Shown: positions 36,944-48,851 of the stretch, piece by piece
How the letters are laid out: every line of letters begins with the position of its first letter
Position numbering within the stretch: the first letter of the stretch is position 1
Assembly (NCBI GenBank): GCA_021397835.1
Contig: JAJFZO010000363.1
Coordinates: 806,001 to 870,000, forward strand
From: Moringa oleifera
Taxonomy: Eukaryota; Streptophyta; Magnoliopsida; Brassicales; Moringaceae
DNA: 64,000 nt
Reading direction: 5' to 3'
Translations under genes and position numbers: made by a program
Notes under the pieces: model-generated
Told to the model about the DNA's origin: nothing
Database searches by the model: none
What the model saw: only the letters and a program-made list of their open reading frames with translations

Positions 36944-37329
36944 TAGCATCGACGAGATTAAAGATATTGCGCTAACCCTAACCCAAACATAAATTCCATT
37001 AAAGATCTGACGGCCCCAGTCCAACACTGAGACGGGATTAAAGACTTAAGAAGTAGCCACGATTTTTCTAAGAACCCCACAGCTACAGAAGAATATTAAA
37101 AGATCGTGACATCTTGGTGTCAATATCGGGAGGAAAACTGACGTGTGCATCCAGTCGGGTCGGGTAAGGGGGAATCGGTACACACGATATTACAAAAGTT
37201 AAGGAGGAAAACTGTAGCGGAAACATGACAAGAAACACACAATTTTTACCAATATATTAATACATAATAATTGAATAAAAAATTAATACATGCTTTAGAT
37301 CAATAAAATATTTTATTTATGCAATAACA
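36944..37329. other. Non-coding, unique, no gene seen
   Basis: This links the 51-bp repeats with the right inverted-repeat arm. It is less AT-rich than its surroundings and contains CTAACCCTAACCC at about 36972. No coding frame is recognised. Confidence 0.4.
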
Positions 37330-39075
37330 TTTGTTACAGCTATCATTAATAATATTTTATAAGCAATTCATACATTAAAAAAATATATTTTTTAAATAAA
37401 ATTTAAAATTATATTTTTATTTCTGCTTGTAAAATTTATTTCACAACTTTTAATTTACGAAGCAGATCTAGACCAATAATATCAACTATCTTGTTTAAAT
37501 TTTTTTCAATATTATGACAATATTTTTTTCAAATAATCATTATTAAAATATTTTAATTTTTCAAATCATACAAAAAAATGTCATCATATATTTTAAATTA
37601 TTCTCATCTTTTTTTAATTAAATAAATACTTTAATCAATTATATATATAATAAATAATTTTTAATTGATAATATCATTTAATTATTTATATTCTTTATAT
37701 ATATGTATATATACGCACACGTATTTAATGTTTATATACGAAATACATGTTTTATATTAAATTTTCACGTGCATGTTATTTGTAAGTTGAAAACATCGCA
37801 AAAATATGACAACACTTATTTGTATATTTTTGGCTTACAAATACTCATCGAAGATAATATGTCATAAACTTAATTTAATAAAAATTCAAAATTTCAAAAG
37901 TTATATGTAAATAATAATTAAAAAAAACTTCACCTTTTACTTTAATACCATCTTTATGGTAATTGAAGTAAAATATTTTTATTTGTAGAGTATGACCATT
38001 TATCGCCTTGACAAGTAAAATATTTTTATTTGTGATGATTGTTTAATAATTAAATTTAAAATATTATTTTGTAAAATTTTCACCTTTTTTATTGAAAAAT
38101 AAAATATGAGTAATCCGTGGTATCACTCAATGCAATGTTAAAACTTGAGTGCAACAATTGGTCACATTGCAAAGTAACAAATTATAAGGTTATAACAATT
38201 TTATGGTTTATAAAATGTTTTATTATATATATATATAATAATAGTAATTTTTTGTGTACTTCTTATTATTTCTTTTTATCATATTAGATCCATTACCGTG
38301 CATTTGACCTCTTACATCATTAATATTAAAATTAATTTTTTTTATTGCACTTATAAGTTGATCAAAAACTCTTATCTCTAAAAATTATACAAATTATTTT
38401 TTATTGTTGTTGGACTTATCTAAATATCTACACATCTTAATGCAATCGTATAATCAAGTATAATTGAAAAAAATTTTATTTATTTTGTTTTTCTCATAAT
38501 TATATTTTTAATTTTAAATTATAATATAATTATTAATTAATTTATTTAATGATTACGAATATCCTCAATTTTAATACATCTGAGATGTTCTTGCTTTAGT
38601 GGATCATATTTTGCAATCATTTCAGTGAATTTTTTTAATTATTTGATAATTTTTAAAAATATCAAATTATTTTAAATTATTATGTATATAAATAAATTTG
38701 AAATTATTATGTATATAATGATAAAATTTTGGATAAAAATCTTATAAAATCTCAATATTTACCTTATATTATTAGTTAAACTCTTATGTTTAAAAAGTGA
38801 TAAATTAAATATTAATTTATTAATTTAGTCTAAATTGAATATTATCAAACAAAATTAAGTTTAGGGTATTCAAATTAAAGATTTTATATGACTAATTTTG
38901 ACTTAAATTTTTTCACAGATGTTGAAAAATATTTAGGCGACATTCACAAAAAAATTTCATAATTTTTAAAGACATAAAAATATATGTTTTTTAAATTTAT
39001 AGTATAAAAAAATTTTAAAAATAGCATAATTATTCAAAAAATTATTCACATAATTATTGAAGTCAAAATTTTTAA
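37330..39075. repeat. Large inverted repeat, right arm (partner 33165-34935)
   Basis: It is the reverse complement of the left arm, with ACGAAGCAGATCTAGACC at about 37458, TTCACGTGCATGTTATTT at about 37760 and TCTTGCTTTAGTGGATCATA at about 38590. Homology continues outward at 39090-39415 to the displaced piece at 28950-29310. The two arms enclose about 2.4 kb holding a gene fragment and copy B. Confidence 0.85.
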
Positions 39076-39506
39076 AAATTTTATGTAACGATTTTTAAAT
39101 TTAAATTTTTTATAAATATATAAATTAATCATCACAAAAAAATTGAGTGCTAATTTTTTTAAAAAAAAAACTTATATTCAATTAAAAAATAATGAATAAT
39201 AAATTTTGTATCAAAATTTGTTTAAATTTTAAAAATAAATCTAAAATAGTGAAAAATTTTGTATGTAAATCATTTTGAAGTATTTTAATAATAAAAATAT
39301 TGATAATTTTTTATTATTAAATAATATAAAATATAATTTGATATTAAATTAATACATTTAAATGTAATTTTTATTTTTTAAATATAAAAAAATTAAATAA
39401 TAAAATATACTAATAATTTTTTCTCACCACATTTCACTTCCCCATATATATTCATATAGATAAAACAATTCCTGTGGGAAAAAAAATGGTCTAATTTCTC
39501 GTGCCT

Positions 39507-39920
39507 AGTTGTTTAGCATTATATATTGTTTACAACTATTGTAATTGCAAAGCGTTTATAACCTAAATCACGTGTCTTACCATTGTTATAAATCAATGAA
39601 ATTTTTTTCATTTATCTGGAAAAAATTATAAAATAATTACATTTATTATGATTTTATTTAAACATATATATTAAATACCGAAATTGCAAAAAAAGTCAAC
39701 TTTATAGGATTTGACCAACCCAGTTGCCAAAACATCTTGAGGGTGGAGCTCAGTTCATGAAGCCCTTGGGCCAAGTGGATTTAAGGTTCTACAGAGGATC
39801 CTTGTAGGGCCTACTATAAGACTGAAACAAGAGGCGTATCACATTCCAGCCATTTAGATACATCGGCCCAGTCTGTACCGCCCGACCCGATGCACACTTC
39901 TTGTTGTCCTTCCAGTAGTA
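39507..39920. repeat. Duplicated 3' flank of copy C (partner 48363-48790)
   Basis: It matches 48363-48790 with few changes: GTTTAGCATTATATA, CATCTTGAGG, CTCAGTTCATGAAGCCCTTG and GATGCACACTTC. The right half is the GC-richer module seen downstream of other cluster genes. Confidence 0.85.
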
Positions 39921-39996
39921 GGAAAATGTATATGGTTATATGTTATTTATTTATTAAATAATAAAGTACAATGGTTAAACAATAAGCTTTATAATC

Positions 39997-40555
39997 CTAT
40001 GCAGGGAACTGGTTGGGCTCCTGGAAAATTGGTGATGTGGGTTCCCGAGTAGCCTTGTTATAGAGCAAGCCATACAGCCCTCGGTACATGTCACATGCCA
40101 CGACTACAAGCCAAAAAGCCCATAGGACTAAGCTGATCCGCCCAATTATAGGGATTAAAGGGAATAGAAGTAAAATGACTGCAAGAGCCAGAAACAAGAC
40201 ACTCATCTTACCCACTATTAAATAATAGTCGGATTTACGAGTTTGGATTTTGAATCCAGTGACCAATGCCATGAAATAAATGAAAATGGCAATAAAGAAC
40301 GTGAGCATGGTGGTCCGGTGCGTGTCGAATGGGGAGGTACCGGCAGATTGATACTTCACTTGAAGGAGGCTGATTAGTGCCATCACCATAAATAAGAAGA
40401 CCCCTTGCATTGCCGAAGTAAAACTGACGAGTTGAAAGAATCACTTGCAATCTAAAAAAATATATATGCTGATTTTTTTCCAAAAAAGAAAAAAAGACTT
40501 ACCTAAATGAAATAGCTTACCCATCTAAATGATCCCCAAAGCTGGGGTTAGACAT
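39997..40555 (-). CDS. Four-helix membrane protein, copy C, altered exon 2 start
   Basis: Exon 1 (40555-40521, MSNPSFGDHLDG) and exon 2 (40423-39997) join as GG|T to 153 residues. Compared with copy F, about 80-90 bases are missing around the original exon 2 acceptor, removing the acidic Glu-rich segment before helix 1. A new acceptor, CTCGTCAG, at 40424-40431 restores a clean frame (FTSAMQGVFLF). All four helices are intact: VFLFMVMALISLLQV; MLTFFIAIFIYFMALV; SVLFLALAVILLLFPLI; ISLVLWAFWLVVVACD. SPFDTHRTTM lies between helices 1 and 2. A canonical TATA box precedes it. If the new acceptor is not used, translation could start at the internal ATG at 40410. Otherwise it is very close to copy F. 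Function is unknown. Confidence 0.75.
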
Positions 40556-40606
40556 CCTTTTGTTGCGTTTTCCTTTGTTTCTACACTGTTCTTGTGCCTA
40601 GAGCAT

Positions 40607-40614
40607 ATTTATAG
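40607..40614 (-). promoter_or_regulatory. TATA box of copy C
   Basis: The minus strand reads TATAAATA about 50 bp before the ATG at 40555. The same element at the same spacing occurs in copies D and E. Confidence 0.7.
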
Positions 40615-40615
40615 A

Positions 40616-42250
40616 CGTGGTATGCTGATTAGGATAACCTTGTTATTTTTTATAATGATGTCTCACCTTTTACTTTCCCATATATATTTACATAGATAAA
40701 ACAATTCCTGTAAGAAAAAAAAAATAGTCCATTAATTGCTGCAGGAGATATGACACCACAGCTTCGTTGGACGGCAGAGGGTACCAAGAGAAACAATATG
40801 AAATGAATTGATAAGGGATGGTTGGACGCTGTTTTTACTTTCTCTCCATCCGCGCTCCTTAGGTCATTTTCAAACCAAAACGAAAAAATTATGAAATATT
40901 ATTTAAAATTAATAAAATTTTTAAATAAAATATTAAATTACATTTTATAATTTGATGTAATTATAGAGTTGCATCAAATTTGATATAACACCTAGTTGCA
41001 CTAAATATATTTTTTTAAAAATTTAATTATTTTTTTAAAATGTTGAATTAAATATATTTTTAATTAATAATTTAATAAATATATGACATTATTAAAAAAA
41101 ATATACCATTGAGAATATCTTATCAAGATTTTTAAAATAAGATCAAATTTTAATATATAATTTTATTTTAAAAAATTATTAAAAATTATAATTTATTATA
41201 TAATATTAATTTTTTAAAAAATAAATTAAAATTTTAAAAAATATTAATTATTTTATTACTTTAAATTAATTAATATTTATAAATAATTTTTAATAATTAT
41301 TATTTATATTATTAAAATAATATTATAACACTATTTTGATGTAAATAGATTAAAAAAAAAATTGATATATAACAATGAGGATCACCTTATTCAAACAGAT
41401 AAGAAGTAACGTGATCTGACTTGCATTATACAGGTAATAAGGATCCCTGAAATTATCATTAAACAATTCAAACCACGTGGACTTGAGGACCGATTTCTTT
41501 TTCTCAGTAAAAGCAATCAGGGTGGCTTGATGATTTTTACCTATTTTTCATTTGCGAGATGTCATGGTACATCCTCAATGTTTTTGGCATACTCGACATC
41601 CTTACCTCACGATATTAATCCAAATATGAGTTATCTTTTTAATTAATTTTTACATCAACTTTAAGGCTTTTCAGCGCAAAAGACCCATCCTAGTCATTCA
41701 ACTGTTGAAGTCAGTAGGCACAACTTCACTTAAGCACGTGCTGTCATGCATCACGACAAACAAGTGTATGCATGCATATGAAAGAGCTTTTCCTGAGCAC
41801 GTCAATACATTTTCCAACAAATTAAATATATATTCAAATTAATTTTTATACATTTATTATTTATTAAATAATTACGTAACTTTTAGAAATTTTATTCAAT
41901 CTCCTTCTGAAAAAAAAAAATTAACTCATCGAGAAAATTAAAAAAAAAAGTGACAGAAAAAGTATTTTTATATATAGGCACACATCCTGGGCCTCCTTCT
42001 CGAAGGTTCTCTGGGCGGAGTAGACTTAAGATGTAACAGCCCAGATGACAAAAATGAGCCTAGCCCATATCTTGAGCACCCAAAATCATCAATGCTGCCA
42101 ATCAAAGTATCCAGATTGCATCACAGGAGGTTCACAGGCATGCGGAACCAAACCTGCCCGCACCGCATTTTCCCCGGTAGCTGCATATTAATGAAGTGTA
42201 TCTTGTGAAGCATTGTTCATAAGCATCGGTCTCAGGTACGACAATAGTAA
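40616..42250. other. Non-coding between copy C and the SPX exon
   Basis: The first 200 bp are the C promoter, similar to 54030-54250 upstream of copy F (GATAAAACAATTCCTGTAAG). From 40880 to 41390 it is almost pure A/T. A block at 41390-41515 reappears at the window end. From 41980 on it becomes GC-richer and is probably SPX promoter. No gene is seen. Confidence 0.55.
41390..41515. repeat. SPX upstream block repeated at 63885-63990
   Basis: Shared stretches are GCGATCTGAGTTGCATT (one or two differences), AAGGATCCCT and CGCGTGGACTTGAGGA (one difference), in the same order and orientation as at 63885-63990. Confidence 0.8.
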
Positions 42251-42252
42251 CC

Positions 42253-42260
42253 GAATATGC
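42253..42260 (+). promoter_or_regulatory. P1BS phosphate-starvation element (distal)
   Basis: GAATATGC fits GNATATNC, the site bound by PHR1-type MYB factors. It is about 200 bp upstream of the SPX start codon. SPX genes are known PHR1 targets. Confidence 0.7.
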
Positions 42261-42326
42261 CCAAGAATTCTCCTTCCTTGAGCGGCTCTTTTATTGCCTT
42301 TCCTAACCGCCACTTCATCACGCCAA

Positions 42327-42334
42327 GCATATGC
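42327..42334 (+). promoter_or_regulatory. P1BS phosphate-starvation element (proximal, palindromic)
   Basis: GCATATGC fits GNATATNC as a perfect palindrome about 130 bp before the SPX ATG. It lies 74 bp from a second P1BS. Paired P1BS sites close to the start are typical of phosphate-responsive SPX promoters. Confidence 0.75.
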
Positions 42335-42462
42335 TCTCTAATATTATACTAGTCCGCTCCTAATAAAAACCTCCTTCCTCTTCCTCTCCTCCACGACCAC
42401 TACTTTTTGGAGTTTTCCCCCTTCATAGTTTAGTTGCACGTACGTCAAAGCCAGGAAGATCC

Positions 42463-42708
42463 ATGAAGTTTGGCAAGCGATTGAAGCGGCAAATCCGAGA
42501 GACGTTGCCTGAGTGGCACGACAAGTTCTTGTGCTACAAAGAGCTCAAGAAGCTGGTTCGATTGATTTCTTCGGCTCCGCCATTGTTGAATGAATCGCTT
42601 GAGTGCGGTAAAGCCGAGGCAGAGTTGGTCTACTTGTTGAACAACGAGATCGACAAGTTCAATGCGTTTTTCATGAAGCAGGAAGAGGATTTCGTTATCC
42701 GTCATAAG
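42463..42708 (+). CDS. SPX: SPX-domain protein, first exon only (SPX3-like)
   Basis: Exon 1 codes 82 residues starting [20 protein letters not shown] and ending in EEDFVIRHK, followed by a GTAATT donor in phase 0. This is the N-terminal part of an SPX domain, with the first helix lysines, the [13 protein letters not shown] core and [21 protein letters not shown] proteins bind inositol pyrophosphates and restrain PHR1 when phosphate is plentiful. The short loop after KKL resembles the SPX1-3 class more than SPX4. Two P1BS sites lie upstream. It is the only recognisable plus-strand host gene in the window. The rest of the SPX domain is not found in the next 21 kb. About 850 bp of intron-like sequence runs into a segmental duplication at 43556. 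The locus is therefore probably a truncated copy with an intact promoter, not a working gene, unless its remaining exons are very distant. Confidence 0.85.
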
Positions 42709-43555
42709 GTAATTCTGTCTCCTAAAAGAGGCCTGCATTGTTCTTTGCTAACATGGCAAATGGTTTGTTGATTCGATCCCTGTTTGTTTCTTCTTAAATT
42801 AGGAAGAATATCGATTTGTTATTAGCGTTGTTTTTCTGCTGCAGAGTCGGTTGAGTTAACTCAGTTTACAGCTGACTCAACTGAGAACTAATGCCGACTG
42901 TGGAAATGGCCGCTTTTCCGGAGGGAATTTGAATTGTTAAGATACATTCCTATGTGACAAATGGACTTCGGATCATTCAAATCTGTGACGCAGAAAAGCA
43001 TATAGTTCTTAATGGATTCATGGTCACGAGAGATATACTTATTTGTTGAACGATGAATTTGTTCACACTCCAAGATTTCGAAACTCTAAATATCCATTAC
43101 CAGATGGATGATAAACTACAAATAATTTCATGAGGTTAGGTTAACAGTTTTGTGAATTTCAATGTAAATCTCTAGTCTAATAGGCATTCTGTTTTTTTCT
43201 TATCTATCAATAGTGATGATGGAAGTGGGATACTTAAAATTCGAACCTTTTGTTTAGAAGACAAAAAGGCCACCCAGTACGCAATGTCTATGTCATTAAC
43301 CTCAATAGAGTTTGAAAATGTGGTGACTTAGTTGGGTAGTAGTATAAAATACACAAAAAGATGTTATGAATCTTAACATGATAAATGTTTCTTTTCATCA
43401 TTGGCCTCACGTTTAGCCTTTCTCATTCTAATTGTGATACTGGTGACTCGCAGCTCGGCTGTAGTTGCTTGAAAAAGGAGCAAACGAGAATAACTGGTCA
43501 TCAGTGGAAATTTCTGCATATACTGGATTTTACTTTAATTGGATATTAATGCAAG
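42709..43555. other. Start of SPX intron 1, no exon found
   Basis: I looked for the second half of the SPX domain (the helix with FHGEMVLL and KILKKYDKR in the family) in all frames and did not see it. The region is non-repetitive up to the duplication border. Confidence 0.5.
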
Positions 43556-45420
43556 AATTGCGGCAGATAAAGATCAGGTGACGTTGACTTCATGTCACGT
43601 TTTTTCTTGCAATATTCTGCAACTGGGAGTTCTTCGGAATTTGGTTTCTTCTGAAGGAGAGGAGTACAAAAAAAATACTCCAAGCATCACGGGAAACTGG
43701 TCTGCTTCTTGACATCTTTAGGCTACAGTTTTCCTTCTTATTTTTATGATTGAAATGGGAAGAATTCAATTTTTTGTTTACAAAAATTTATAAGTATTAA
43801 TCAGAGTTGTACTCTTGTCGTTCCGTTGTTTGGATCTATGAATGGGTAACGGTTTGTTTTCGGTCAAGAGTCGATAGAGGCGAGAGCCGAAAAGTCTCGT
43901 CCCGGTTCGAAACGAAACATCCTAAGCCTTAGCGTCGAGGCTTGAGCCTGGGCCCAGTGCGTTACCGTAATAGGCCGAATTTGTATAGGGCTTGGTCTGT
44001 GGGTATAACCCAATGGGGCACTGCCCTTGCAGCTATTTAGGTCCAGGGGCCCCATCTGTACGGCCTAACCTAATGCCCACTTGCGGTTGTTATTTTTGCA
44101 AACTTTCCTTCTTTTCTGCCGCTCTTTTCCGAGTTTCGGTTCTTGCGTAAGCGATTGAAAGATACGCTTTGCCACCCAACTGGCCAGCTGGCTCCCTTAT
44201 ACCGCATCTTTTTAATTAATTAACGTTAAGGGGAGTCACCGAGTTCAGTAGTCACAACTTGTCTAGACACATTCCACGATGCAGATGATCCCCCTAAACA
44301 AGTTTCACGGGTACTAAAGTCTGAATTTTGGATTAAAATTTTTTATTAATTTAAATTATACATTAATTTTTTAATAAAAATATAAAAAATATTTTAAATT
44401 TTTATAATTTTAATAAAAATCTAAATTATTTAATTTATTATATGTTATAATTTTATAAAAATTCAACATAACTCATATCAATATATGATGTGATTAAAAT
44501 AAACGTAAATTATAACAGAAAAATAATTTAATTTTAATTTTTTTGTTATTTTTCATGATCAAAAGTTTTTTATTAAACATAAAGCACATTTTAATGGTTT
44601 CTTTATAACGAAACTATTTGGATTTTTATAAATTTAAAAGATGAAGGAAATTATTTTTTAGTAAGATATTACATAAGGTTTTGTTATGCATAATCATTAA
44701 AATATATATATTACATATTTTGATAAAAAAAATGAAAAAATTGAATTAATTACGTCAAAGAGATTTATATTTGTAAAATTTTTTAAATAAATTTTATAAA
44801 AAATTTGAACTAATTAAAAACTTTATTTTAACATTTTCTCAACTTGGGATTTCTATCAAATATATTTCTAATGATGTTTGACACATGAATTCATGATTAT
44901 ATCCTTGTAAGCTTACATATGTGATTAACTGAAAAATGGCATAATCATGATATTTTTATGAAAAAACATAAAGAAAAAAATATTGTTATAGGGACATCAT
45001 CATTATTTCATACATAACAAATCACGATTATTAAAGTTAATAAAATTTACGGATGAAAATCGTATATTAAAAATTTATAAAAATATAAGTACAGATCAAA
45101 CGCAAAATTTTTTTACAGATATTAATTAAAAAATTCATATAATATGTAAGTCTATTTGATGTAATTAATTTAAATAAATTTATTTTAAATATAAATATAA
45201 GTATTTAATGAAAAATCTATATGGACCATACATTTAATGGAAAGCATATGCTGAGCTGCTAACGGGCTGCTGACAACTGTCGGGCGGCATCCGTTGATTT
45301 GAGCCATTCACCTGCCTAACGGGCTTTCATTATTTGGTAGACTCAAGCAGAGTTGCCCCATCTCGATGGACTTAACCTAGTGACGAGGTTAGGAACTGGG
45401 GTACCAAATTTACAGTCATT
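43556..45420. repeat. Segmental duplication, copy 2 (partner 24745-27050)
   Basis: It begins with GCAGATAAAGATCAGGTGAC and follows 24770-27010 block by block. It includes CTAAGCCTTAGCGTCGAGGC at about 43920, CCAACTGGCCAGCTGGCTCC at about 44186 and AGAGTTGCCCCATCTCGATG at about 45350. Its left border interrupts the SPX intron. No gene is seen. Confidence 0.82.
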
Positions 45421-45809
45421 ATAAACTCATAAACTATATTTTATTTATTTAACAATAGTACATCAAAGAAAATGTGATTCAATTGATATAATTTGTATTT
45501 ATTTTTAAAAAAATATATTTTTTAAGTTATCATATTAATATGAAATAAACATATAGCATTTTATTTATTGTCTCTGTTAAATTATTAATTGCTAATATTT
45601 AAAAAAAAATAAACACAAGTCAGTGAAAAATTCCCATCCCTTTTATTTCACAATTTTAATAGGATTTTCTTTGCATGATTGAACTCCTAATGGAGCGATT
45701 TTGATTAAGTATTAACCTGAGTTGTACCCTAGTCATTATGGATGGCTGATGATTTGTTTTCCTTGATGGTCAAGAATCTAAAGATGAGCAAAATTAACAA
45801 AAAGCCGTA

Positions 45810-46040
45810 CAGTCAGCCTCCTTGGATTCGACGGGCCCGGTTCGAACCGAAACATCCTGAGCTTAGTCCCGGTAACTTGAGGCCGGGTCCAGCCCATTAG
45901 CATTATGGGCCGAATTGGTCTTAGGAGTAATCCAATAGGTGTAGCCGACAAGACTACTTCCCTTACGGCCATTCAGCCAAAGGGGCCGCCGCCCACCTTG
46001 AGTGGTTTAACTCAATGAAGATTTTCATGGGTTTGTTGTA
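45810..46040. repeat. GC-richer 3' module downstream of copy D
   Basis: It contains CCCGGTTCGAACCGAAACAT, GGGCCGAATTGGTCTTAGG and GGTTTGTTGTACA, and is close to 34960-35190. Confidence 0.75.
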
Positions 46041-46699
46041 CACATGTAAAATAGTATAATTTTGAATAAAAGTTATTTTAAACTCTTTTTTATTTTCTTA
46101 ATCGTCCATCAATTTTTTAATTTTTAATTTTTAAATAATTTAATTTATTAATTATATTTAAATTAATAAAAAATAATTATAAAATTAATAAATTTTATTA
46201 TTAAAATACTTAAAAATTTATTCCACAAAATTTCATATTTTATTTTGATTTATTTTTAAATTTAAATATTTTTGTATAAAAACATTTTTTTTATTTTTTC
46301 GTAATATGAAATTTAGAAAATTTAATACTAACAAATTTTGATTTATTTTTGTGATCAGGGTATGAATGTTTCTTATGAAGAAAATTAGTTAAAAAATTTA
46401 TAACTTAAATATTTTCAAATATTAATTTTTTTGATTAAAATTTAATTAAATTTAGATTAATAAATTTAAATTTATTTTAAAATATTTTAAAATTTAGTTA
46501 AAAATAATAAATTCAAAATTTTAAATGAGGTGTAGCCTATAAATTTATTTCTGAAATCAACGTGTGACGAACTCATTCAATTTAATATACTATGTAACTT
46601 TGAGCTTCATTCCGAAGCCAGTATCAGGCCGTAATTTTATTTTATCGAATAATAATAATACGATACAATGGTCACGTGTTAAACCTGTCACATCCTATG
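46041..46699. other. AT-rich 3' flank of copy D, no gene seen
   Basis: Mostly A/T low-complexity DNA. A short plus-strand frame at 46564-46806 is the antisense of the copy D tail. Confidence 0.5.
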
Positions 46700-47276
46700 C
46701 TATTCAGGACACTCGTTTGGCTCCTGGACATCAGTCACCACGGTCTCCGGAGGAGTCGGGTTGCGGAGCAAGTGGCCAAGGCCACGATAGATTTCATGGG
46801 CTATGATTATTAACCAAAAGGCCCACAAGGCTAAGCTCATCCACCCAAATACAGGGATGAGGAGCAATCGAAGCAAGATCAGGGCAAGAGCCAGGAACAA
46901 GAGGCTTACCCTTCCCACTAGTAAATAGCAGTGGCAGCTACCAGTTTGGAGTTTAATTTTGGCAACAAATGCCGTGAAGTAAATGAACATAGCAATAAAG
47001 AATGTCATCATGATGGCTTCATGTGTGTCAAATGGAGAGGTGCCACTAGATTGATACTTCACTTGAATAAGGCTAATTAGTGCCATGACCAAAAACGACA
47101 AGACACACTGCAATTCCATAAGGAACTCTCCTGCTTGCTCTCCACTGCTTCTGCTGTTATCAACAAAAATAAATAAATAAAACTGAAAAAAATGATAACA
47201 AATTTAATTAACGAAAACCAGAGAAAGACAAATGTGCTTACTTTTGTGAAGAATCACCCAAACTGTGATTAGGCAT
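46700..47276 (-). CDS. Uncharacterised four-helix membrane protein, copy D
   Basis: Exon 1 (47276-47242, MPNHSLGDSSQ) and exon 2 (47153-46700) join as AA|C to 162 residues. The segment before helix 1 is SSGEQAGEFLMELQ, matching the acidic segment in F and E. Helices are VLSFLVMALISLIQV, MMTFFIAMFIYFTAFVA, SLLFLALALILLRLLLI and MSLALWAFWLIIIAHEI. The loops carry SPFDTHEAIM and IPVFGW. Arg within helix 3 is unusual for the family. The frame is intact, the splice sites are standard and a TATA box lies about 60 bp before the ATG, so this copy looks functional. A truncated relative lies at 35340-35556. Confidence 0.82.
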
Positions 47277-47336
47277 CCCGTTTTCTTGTCTTCGGACTGA
47301 TCTTCTTTATAATCAAAGCTTCCAATTTTGCTGAGC

Positions 47337-47343
47337 ATTTATA
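47337..47343 (-). promoter_or_regulatory. TATA box of copy D
   Basis: The minus strand reads TATAAAT about 61 bp before the ATG at 47276, in a context similar to copies C and E. Confidence 0.65.
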
Positions 47344-47659
47344 CCAACGATTTTTGCCATGTCTTTATTAGTCAAAGCTGTTCTGTTTTTTCTCTTCAAA
47401 GCACTATTTGGCAGAGCTCTATTAGAATTTTCAAAAGCATAGATAAACAATTGTAAATAATTTCCTTCGATATATATATATATATATATTTCCTGTAAAC
47501 CTCAATGCCATGTGAATGCAAACTTCGCCAGTCGTCCTTCAAAATCCTGACGTAAGGATGAGAGGCACCACACGTCATTAACCATTACAAGACAAGAGAC
47601 TCTTTGAGGGCTAAGGCGTAATTCTCCCAAGTTGGCTGCTAGTGGTAATTGCTCGCTAA

Positions 47660-48150
47660 ATCACCGGCACAACTTTTAACCAAAAGTTATCGCATTTTAA
47701 TTTGATAAATTTAATTTTTATAAAAAAATAATTTACAAGTACATATAACATCATTTAAATTTTTTTTAAAATAATTTATTTTTAAGAAATATTATTAACA
47801 AAAACTATCACATATTTTATTTGAAAATAAAAATAATAAACAATAAAATTATACTAGACTATATAAATAAAATAAATTAATTAAAATCATAACTTGAATA
47901 TAAAATTTGAATTAATTATTTTAAATATAATAGAGTAATAAAATTTAAATGTTAAATAAAATACTACATTTTTTTTATACAATAAATAAATTCTTCAGTG
48001 ATGTTATCTTATTCCTAAAAAACAAATAGAGCTTACATTGATATAACCCAGTCCTACAAGTCAAAAAGACAGAGGGACTAAACTTACCCGCCGAAATACA
48101 AGAGCTCACAATAATACAATTGATGCAGCCAATGCCATGACATAAAAAAA
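47660..48150. repeat. Duplicated block (partner 35560-36005)
   Basis: It matches 35560-36005 in order and orientation. It lies between copies D and E, as its partner lies between the D-type fragment and copy B. Confidence 0.75.
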
Positions 48151-48362
48151 CAACTTAATTGACAATTTTTGAAATGAAAAGAGTCAACGAAGGTGTGACC
48201 AACCACCCAGTGCAAGGGACAAAGTTTCCAACCTTAATTTTATTTATTTATTTGTAATTTTTTAATCAAGTATTGTCACATTTTTTTCTTTATATTTCAT
48301 TTCATTGAATTTTGATACATATATTAAAATATAAAGATTATATCTTCTAATTTATCATGAAT

Positions 48363-48790
48363 AATTGTTTAGCATTATATATCGTTCACAACTATTGTAA
48401 TTGAAAAGCATTTATAACCTAAATCATGTGTCTTGTCGTTGTTATAAATCAGTGAAAATTCTGGGTTCATTTATCTGAAAAAAATTATAAAATAATTACA
48501 TTTATTGTGATTTTATTTAAACATATATATTCAAAAAAGTAAATACAGAGCTTGCAAAAAAGTCAACTTTGTTGGTTTGACCAATCCTGTTGCCGAAACA
48601 TCTTGAGGCTTGAGCTCAGTTCATGAAGCCCTTGGGCCAACTGGATTTAAGGTTATAGACAGGATCCATTTAGGGCTTACTAGAGGATCCCTACAAGACT
48701 GCCTCCATTCCAGCCATTTAGTTACATCGTCCCAGCCTGTACGGCCCGACCCGACCCGACCCGATGCACACTTCCAGTGGTTCTTCCGAT
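48363..48790. repeat. 3' flank of copy E (partner 39507-39920)
   Basis: The right half carries the GC-richer module with a CCCGACCCGACCCGACCCGA pentanucleotide run at 48746-48763, shorter in the B and C flanks. Confidence 0.85.
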
Positions 48791-48851
48791 ATTGGCAAAA
48801 TATGGTGATGATATATAGCGTAACATAATACAATGAGCTGTACAGCTGTGT

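Noticed and set aside
36972..36985. CTAACCCTAACCC as an interstitial telomere
   Set aside because: It is less than three units long, too short to call more than a chance match.
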